Assembly (NCBI GenBank): GCA_964354265.1
Contig: CAYGYY010000047.1
Span: 1-15,748, forward strand
Source: Fen731 sp964354265
Lineage (GTDB): Bacteria > Actinomycetota > Humimicrobiia > Humimicrobiales > Humimicrobiaceae
Direction of reading: 5' to 3'
DNA: 15,748 bases
Below are positions 15,019-15,748 of this stretch, piece by piece. The notes below the pieces were generated by a model. The model made no database searches and had not been told where the DNA came from. It saw only the letters and a program-made list of their open reading frames with translations. A program made the position numbers and the translations under genes. Position 1 is the stretch's first letter; each line of letters opens with the position of its first letter.

Positions 15019-15748
15019 TTAATAAATATTTTTTAAATACCGGCTCATGATAAAGAAATTTTTTATTTTAATTATTAGATTATAAAGTAAAAACACAAAA
15101 TTTAAAAAATATGCCATTGTAAGCGGTTTTCGCTGGTCCTGAGTTGCTTCATTTCTCAGCCATTTTAATTCAGCTGGAATGAAACTTTTAAAAAACCCGG
15201 ACAGTCCGGAATTGATAATGGCGCATCTTATCCTGTTTTTATGATAGTACCGGTAAAAAAATGGGCTGAACTTTCCGGTAGATGCGCCTTCGAAATGCCT
15301 TGCAACAGCTTTTATGTTTACAACAGCAGAAAGCCCCACCGAGGCTAGTTTTTTACAGTAATCAAGTTCTTCAAAATATGCGGGCCTGTAACCGCTGTCA
15401 AAACCGCCCAGGTTTTTAAAAAAATCTATTTTCGTCGCAAAAAGCGCACCTGTAACATAATCTGTCCTGTATACTGTTGAATCAGCCTGCCTGGGACTTG
15501 TAAGATGTGCAGTAATGAAATTATCCTTAATGATTCCGCCTGCATGCTGGATGTTGCTGCCATTATAATCATATATCACTCCTCCCACAGCTCCCGCGCT
15601 CTTTACTGCCGTAAAAGTCGATAGCAGTTCAGAAAGAGTATTTTTTTCAATGCAAAGGTCCGGGTTTAAAAGTGCAAGATTTTCAGCATTTTTTAATGCC
15701 GGGGTTTTCTGTTTAAACATAATATCGGATACTGCGTAGTTTACTGCT
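15019..15748 (-). CDS. Family 2 glycosyltransferase, C-terminal part (cut by window edge)
   Basis: GT2 enzyme whose N-terminus is outside the window. The frame stays open from the edge: bases above 15720 translate as AVNYAVSDI, which is the usual N-x-G-F-x-x-A-x-N-x-G region. The Met at 15720 is therefore internal. Following motifs are LLNPDL, the metal site, about 30 codons in from the edge, TDYVTGALFATK, the family segment YFEELDYCKKL and the H-F-E-G-A-S-T-G segment with the conserved His. A YYHKNRIRCAI stretch after it is typical of O-antigen and mycobacterial-type GT2 enzymes. The C-terminus has one hydrophobic segment (FLNFVFLLYNLIIKI). It lies 13 bases upstream of the three-part glycosyltransferase gene and is surely co-transcribed with it. 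Substrate unknown. Confidence 0.85.
   Translation of the reverse strand, partial: AVNYAVSDIMFKQKTPALKNAENLALLNPDLCIEKNTLSELLSTFTAVKSAGAVGGVIYDYNGSNIQHAGGIIKDNFITAHLTSPRQADSTVYRTDYVTGALFATKIDFFKNLGGFDSGYRPAYFEELDYCKKLASVGLSAVVNIKAVARHFEGASTGKFSPFFYRYYHKNRIRCAIINSGLSGFFKSFIPAELKWLRNEATQDQRKPLTMAYFLNFVFLLYNLIIKIKNFFIMSRYLKNIY

Noticed and set aside
1..15748. Insertion sequences, CRISPR arrays, tRNA or rRNA genes
   Set aside because: I found no transposase, no regularly spaced repeat and no RNA gene-like structure on either strand.

Overview
The window looks like part of a surface-polysaccharide (O-antigen, capsule or exopolysaccharide) locus from an AT-leaning, probably uncultivated bacterium. 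Every gene I can support lies on the minus strand, so transcription runs from high to low coordinates. Shine-Dalgarno sites of the AGGAG type and a perfect TTGACA-N17-TATAAT promoter point to Bacteria rather than Archaea. A bifunctional phosphoglucose/phosphomannose isomerase and very frequent TTG start codons suggest a lineage outside the best-studied phyla. I cannot name the taxon from sequence alone.

Right half (15748 down to 6958), in transcription order: a GT2 glycosyltransferase cut by the window edge; a 775-residue protein joining a GT4-like glycosyltransferase, a degenerate methyltransferase-like region and a C-terminal coiled coil; a four-helix EmrE/ArnE-like membrane protein; a GT2 and a GT4 that each carry a large beta-rich insert; and two more GT2 enzymes, one with C-terminal membrane helices. 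Spacers are short (about 13 to 90 bases), as in an operon.

Middle (6957 to 6299): a very AT-rich break. It holds a perfect consensus sigma-70-type promoter, an AT-rich leader with palindromes, a small Phd/YefM-type antitoxin gene with no visible toxin partner, and a strong GC-rich stem-loop.

Left half (6298 down to 1): one GT2 glycosyltransferase, then five genes that together form a complete route from fructose-6-phosphate to GDP-6-deoxy-D-mannose (GDP-D-rhamnose). These are rmd, a mannose-1-phosphate guanylyltransferase, gmd, a phosphomannomutase/phosphoglucomutase and a bifunctional PGI/PMI (cut by the left edge). The rmd and guanylyltransferase genes overlap by four bases (TTGA). A hairpin sits just before the gmd ribosome binding site.

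Taken together, the left half supplies GDP-mannose and GDP-D-rhamnose, the glycosyltransferases assemble a rhamnose- and/or mannose-containing glycan on the cytoplasmic side, and the small EmrE-like protein may help move a lipid-linked sugar. No Wzx, Wzy, Wzm/Wzt, initiating transferase or chain-length regulator of a standard type is in the window, so the export route must lie elsewhere. The most unusual items are the three-part 775-residue protein, the two beta-insert glycosyltransferases, the orphan antitoxin behind a consensus promoter, and the dominance of TTG starts.
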